From Prevotella sp. (GTDB taxonomy: Bacteria > Bacteroidota > Bacteroidia > Bacteroidales > Bacteroidaceae), in contig JAIJUV010000017.1 of NCBI GenBank assembly GCA_022732315.1, positions 1-27,139 on the forward strand: 27,139 nt of DNA, given 5' to 3'. This document shows positions 24,790 through 27,139 of this stretch, piece after piece (the first letter of the stretch is position 1; each line of letters opens with the position of its first letter). The position numbers and the translations under genes were made by a program. The notes under the pieces were generated by a model. The model saw only the letters and a program-made list of their open reading frames with translations, was not told where the DNA came from and did no database searches.

Positions 24790-24919
24790 GGGGGATTAAA
24801 ATCCCCCGGTTTGATAGGTCGAACCTTTTTTACTGCGGATTTCAAATCCGCAGGGACGCCTAGCGGAATAAAAATCTTAAATTTTCAGTCGGAAAGATTT
24901 GCAATGATTCCGACTAAAA
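24790..24919. repeat. Three consecutive short palindromes (REP-like)
   Basis: Hairpin 1 is GGGGGATT/AATCCCCC with a 2-base centre (24790-24807). Hairpin 2 is CTGCGGATTT/AAATCCGCAG around one base (24833-24853). Hairpin 3 is AGTCGGAA/TTCCGACT with a 13-base loop (24887-24915), extended to about 13 bp by flanking ATTTT/AAAAT with one bulge. Such GC-rich palindromes in AT-rich intergenic DNA resemble REP sequences. Confidence 0.65.
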
Positions 24920-25088
24920 TCTAATTGATAAAACGATATAAAAGTCTGTAGTTGAAAAGATTAAAAGAAATATAATGCTTTGTAACTTCGGAGATTTTTG
25001 GGGTAAACGTATATATACAAAAGAGCCCCACGCATTTGAACTTCGTTGAGAGGCTTGGTGGGAACTGACGCTATAAAGATACACATAA

Positions 25089-25496
25089 TTATCTGGTATC
25101 GTCCGTATTCTTGCAGAATATCCCGATATTCGATTGGAAAACGACGTAAACGGAAAAGAGTTTAAGGTAATGATACCGAGAACTATCCAAAAGGACAATA
25201 ATACTATCCCAAAGATAGATATCACTACCCAAAAGGATAGCTTAAAGGATAGTAATACTATCCCAAAGGACAGTTTAAAGGATAGCAATACTATCCTAAA
25301 GGCATTAGAGCCTATACAGGCAGAAGTTCTAAGATACATAATGGCTCATCCGCAAACAACCAGAGAGGAAATTGCAGATTCCATAGATGGAATTTCGTTT
25401 GGTGGAGTAAAATTCATTATAGCAAAATTACAGAAGAAAGGCTTGCTGAAACGTATTGGCGGAAGAAAACACGGAGAGTGGCAGATATTAATTTAA
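25089..25496 (+). pseudogene. Truncated AlbA_2/RecG-like regulator, C-terminal winged-helix part only
   Basis: The open part starts after a TAA at 25086 and begins in the middle of a conserved block (SGIVRILAEYPDIRLEND, then KEFKVMIPR), the usual end of the ATP-binding region in AlbA_2 (Schlafen-like) transcription regulators. A linker of repeated QKDS/LKDSNTIPKDS-type units follows, then a complete winged helix (ILKALEPIQAEVLRYIMAH, REEIADSIDGISFGGVKFII, LLKRIGGRKHGEWQILI). The N-terminal AlbA_2 domain is missing. An ATG at 25170 could still produce a 108-residue DNA-binding remnant; a TTG at 25134 is less likely. No promoter box is seen. Confidence 0.6.
25184..25300 (+). repeat. Palindromic tandem repeat coding for the linker
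   Basis: Units of about 20-27 bp alternate AAAGGA[T/C]AG and ACTATCC. Paired units such as GGATAGTA-A-TACTATCC form perfect odd palindromes while remaining in frame. The same DNA could therefore form hairpins and encode a flexible linker. Confidence 0.6.
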
Positions 25497-25769
25497 AATA
25501 AGAGGGTGTGGCACAAGCCACACTTACGTATAAAAAAGTTTTAGAATTTTATTGCCACTATTGCCACGCAGCAGATAACTGTTTGGTGTATAGTTGTTTA
25601 AGCGTGGCAATAACATCGTTTTTATTGCCACGCTACTACCACGCTATTTCCTAACGGAAGAAGGGACTCCTGACGGAATATGGGACACCTGGCAGAAGAC
25701 ATGGAATGCCTGGAGGAAAGTTAGATTGATGCTTCAAAAAAAGGCTTCATTTCATCCTTTTTTGCCCCT

Positions 25770-25833
25770 AATCCCAAAAATCATATAGAATTTTGGGATT
25801 ACAATCCCAAAAATCAGTATAAATTTTGGGATT
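25770..25833. repeat. Two tandem 31-bp palindromes overlapping a -33 box
   Basis: Units 25770-25800 and 25803-25833 each have perfect 10-bp arms, AATCCCAAAA and TTTTGGGATT, around an 11-base AT-rich centre that differs slightly. The period is 33 bp, about three helical turns. The right arm of the second unit contains the -33 TTTG of the downstream promoter. Confidence 0.85.
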
Positions 25834-25855
25834 AGGATATTTTTTCTTATCTTTG
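25825..25855 (+). promoter_or_regulatory. Promoter of the DUF4143 ATPase gene
   Basis: A -33 TTTG (25825-25828) and a -7 TATCTTTG (25848-25855) are separated by 19 bp, giving a leader of about 45 bp before the ATG at 25907. A protein bound to the overlapping palindrome would block the promoter. Confidence 0.8.
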
Positions 25856-25906
25856 TGCCGGAATTGAAATAAAGAACATTATTAATAATGGAAAGGGTTA
25901 AATGAT

Positions 25907-27034
25907 ATGATACAACGTCAACTGCAAGATGTGATAGAGTCACGGATGTTTGCTGGAAAGGCTATTATCCTGATTGGAGCGAGACAGGTGGGAAAGAGTA
26001 CGCTTTTCAAAATGATTCTTGGAAAGCACGACGAACCAACTCTGTCTTTGAATTGTGATGAGCCGGAGGTAATACAGATGCTGTCGCAGATTAACTCTGC
26101 CGAACTCAAACTGCTGATCGGACATCATCGGATTGTTGTCATTGATGAAGCACAACGAGTAGAGAACATCGGAATGGTGTTGAAAAGAATCACTGATAAT
26201 TTTCCCGATGTGCAGCTACTGGTAACCGGCTCTTCCTCGTTTGAATTACAGAACAAACTTAATGAGCCGTTGACCGGACGTAAGTTTGAGTACCATCTCT
26301 TCCCTGTTTCTACTGGAGAATTGCTCAAATCCCAGGGGCTGTTGGGTGTCAAGCAGACATTGGAAAATCGACTTATTTATGGATCTTATCCTGATGTCAT
26401 TAATCATGCCGCAGATGCGAAGGAGCTGCTTTATAATCTCGCCAACAGTTATCTTTATAAAGACTTACTCAATTTAGAAAGCGTTCGTCGTCCAGCTTTG
26501 CTGGGCAAGTTGCTTACAGCTTTGGCTTTACAGGTAACGAGCGAGGTTTCTTATAATGAGTTGGCACAAACGGTGGGAACAGACAACAAAACGGTGGAGA
26601 AATATATTGATTTGCTGGAGAAATGTTATATCATCTTTAAGTTGAGCGGATTCAGTCGCAATCTTCGCACGGAATTAAAGAAGGCTAAGAAGTTTTATTT
26701 CTATGACAATGGTATCCGCAATGCCATTTTGCAGAACTTTGCTCCACTTTCGCTTCGCCAGGATGTTGGTGCCTTGTGGGAGAACTTCTTCATCAGTGAG
26801 CGGTTAAAGGCAAATCAGTATGCCGGCAGATATGTGAACAGTTATTTCTGGCGAACCAACCAGCAGCAGGAGATAGATTATATAGAGGAGTGTGACGGAC
26901 AATTCTCTTTGTTTGAGATGAAGTGGAATCCCAAGAGAGCCAACACTCAATTTCCGAATACCTTTCTTACTGCATACGATGTGAAGGAAAAAGCCATTGT
27001 AACACCAGAGAATTGGTTGGAATGGGTGCTATAA
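25907..27034 (+). CDS. ATP-binding protein, AAA_14 plus DUF4143
   Basis: The 375-residue protein matches the AAA_14 (PF13173) plus DUF4143 (PF13635) architecture common in Bacteroidetes and archaea. The Walker A motif is GARQVGKST (24-32) and Walker B is VVIDEAQ with D80/E81. The arginine-rich segment VTGSSSFELQNKLNEPLTGR fits the sensor region. A central winged-helix-like part (VSYNELAQTVGTDNKTVEKY) suggests DNA binding. The C-terminus (FWRTNQQQEIDYIEE, then FEMKW) has the D/ExK pattern of a nuclease-like fold. All family hallmarks are intact. Function is unknown; the palindromes over its promoter suggest autoregulation (inference). Confidence 0.93.
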   Translation: MIQRQLQDVIESRMFAGKAIILIGARQVGKSTLFKMILGKHDEPTLSLNCDEPEVIQMLSQINSAELKLLIGHHRIVVIDEAQRVENIGMVLKRITDNFPDVQLLVTGSSSFELQNKLNEPLTGRKFEYHLFPVSTGELLKSQGLLGVKQTLENRLIYGSYPDVINHAADAKELLYNLANSYLYKDLLNLESVRRPALLGKLLTALALQVTSEVSYNELAQTVGTDNKTVEKYIDLLEKCYIIFKLSGFSRNLRTELKKAKKFYFYDNGIRNAILQNFAPLSLRQDVGALWENFFISERLKANQYAGRYVNSYFWRTNQQQEIDYIEECDGQFSLFEMKWNPKRANTQFPNTFLTAYDVKEKAIVTPENWLEWVL

Positions 27035-27084
27035 ATAAGTCGTGTCTTTTTATAAATATGGTTGACTCCTAAAGTTTCAATTAC

Positions 27085-27139
27085 ATGAAAGAATCATTAG
27101 AAGCAACATTGAAAGATGTCGAACTTACCAAGGAAGTGT
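27085..27139 (+). CDS. Possible 5' end of a gene cut by the window edge
   Basis: An ATG at 27085 opens a frame (MKESLEATLKDVELTKEV) that runs off the window. There is no clear ribosome-binding site or promoter box in the 50 bp after the ATPase gene. The 18 visible residues are too few to name a family. Confidence 0.3.
   Translation, partial: MKESLEATLKDVELTKEV

Larger units (their letters stand above)
24580..25088. other. Intergenic region with promoter module B and three palindromes
   Basis: This 509-bp stretch has no convincing gene. It holds the nuclease gene's promoter module (24660-24727), three consecutive near-perfect hairpins (24790-24919) and an apparently decayed segment leading into the truncated regulator at 25089. 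The two stop codons in frame just upstream of 25089 (TAA at 25074 and 25086) fit gene decay. Confidence 0.5.
25497..25906. promoter_or_regulatory. Regulatory intergenic region before the DUF4143 ATPase
   Basis: No gene is evident in this 410-bp gap. It contains a 7-bp hairpin just after the truncated regulator (GTGTGGC/GCCACAC, 25506-25523), several TTGCCACG-type repeats, a 13-bp perfect inverted repeat (AGCGTGGCAATAA 25601-25613 with its complement at 25622-25634), two tandem 31-bp palindromes (25770-25833) and the ATPase promoter (25825-25855). Confidence 0.55.

Noticed and set aside
25184..25300. CRISPR array in the palindromic repeats
   Set aside because: Unit spacing is irregular and short, and the repeat is in frame with a winged-helix coding region.
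24914..25339. A 141-residue hydrophobic minus-strand frame
   Set aside because: Its repeated LLSFKLSF pattern is the antisense of the repeat linker in the truncated regulator.

Overview
The window looks like a chromosome segment of a Bacteroidales bacterium, most likely Prevotella/Segatella (P. copri type). The basis is the promoters: nearly every clear transcription start region carries the Bacteroidetes -7 element TAnnTTTG, often with a -33 TTTG 19-20 bp upstream. Shine-Dalgarno sequences are weak, and the gene families match (DUF1703 and DUF4143 ATPases, a BspA-like leucine-rich repeat domain, a MsbA/LpxL-like pair beside miaB). No RNA gene, intact insertion sequence or CRISPR array was seen.

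Layout. (1) 1-697 is non-coding and repeat-rich: a 22-bp tandem repeat, a 27-bp perfect inverted repeat, then a hairpin at the 3' end of an AAA-ATPase/nuclease-like gene (698-2467, minus). (2) 2724-13800 is a surface-glycan and lipid-modification region. It has a polyprenyl-phosphate-type GT2 (2796-3725, plus) convergent with a GT4 (3774-5030, minus). A plus-strand operon follows (5173-10199): GT87-like membrane protein, LTA-synthase-like sulfatase-fold transferase, and two GT2 enzymes. It converges on a minus-strand operon that reads, in transcription order, MsbA-like ABC exporter, LpxL-like acyltransferase, GT11 fucosyltransferase-like, Caps_synth/GT32-like and GT2. A strong 16-bp bidirectional hairpin (10222-10269) separates the two operons. 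(3) 15890-19266 (minus) is a second transcription group: an NAD-dependent SDR, a PAP2-family membrane enzyme and miaB. (4) 19404-22531 holds a membrane-anchored Ser/Thr kinase fused to a BspA-like extracytoplasmic domain. It is convergent with a secreted transglutaminase-like protein, and a 25-bp-stem terminator lies between them. (5) 22686-27139 is an accessory region: a doubly frameshifted secreted-protein pseudogene, a PDDEXK_4-type nuclease-like gene, a truncated winged-helix regulator and a DUF4143 ATPase. Their intergenic DNA is unusually full of palindromes and duplicated promoter modules.

How the genes may work together (inference). Regions 2 and 3 encode parts of envelope construction. 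The GT enzymes would build a lipid-linked or lipid-A-linked glycan, the MsbA-like exporter and LpxL-like acyltransferase would handle lipid A, the LTA-synthase-like protein would add a phospho-substituent outside the membrane, and the SDR/PAP2 pair may act on sphingolipids. No Wzx flippase or Wzy polymerase is present in the window, so the pathway must be completed elsewhere.

The most distinctive observations are four. A receptor-like kinase architecture (kinase, one membrane helix, BspA-like domain) is apparently transcribed as a leaderless mRNA. Two copies of a promoter module carry phased TTGAACCAA-type direct repeats at identical spacing from the -7 box. Tandem 31-bp palindromes overlap the -33 box of the DUF4143 ATPase gene. 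The -33 box of the MsbA-like gene lies inside a stable hairpin, and its -7 box is only 5 nt from the ATG.
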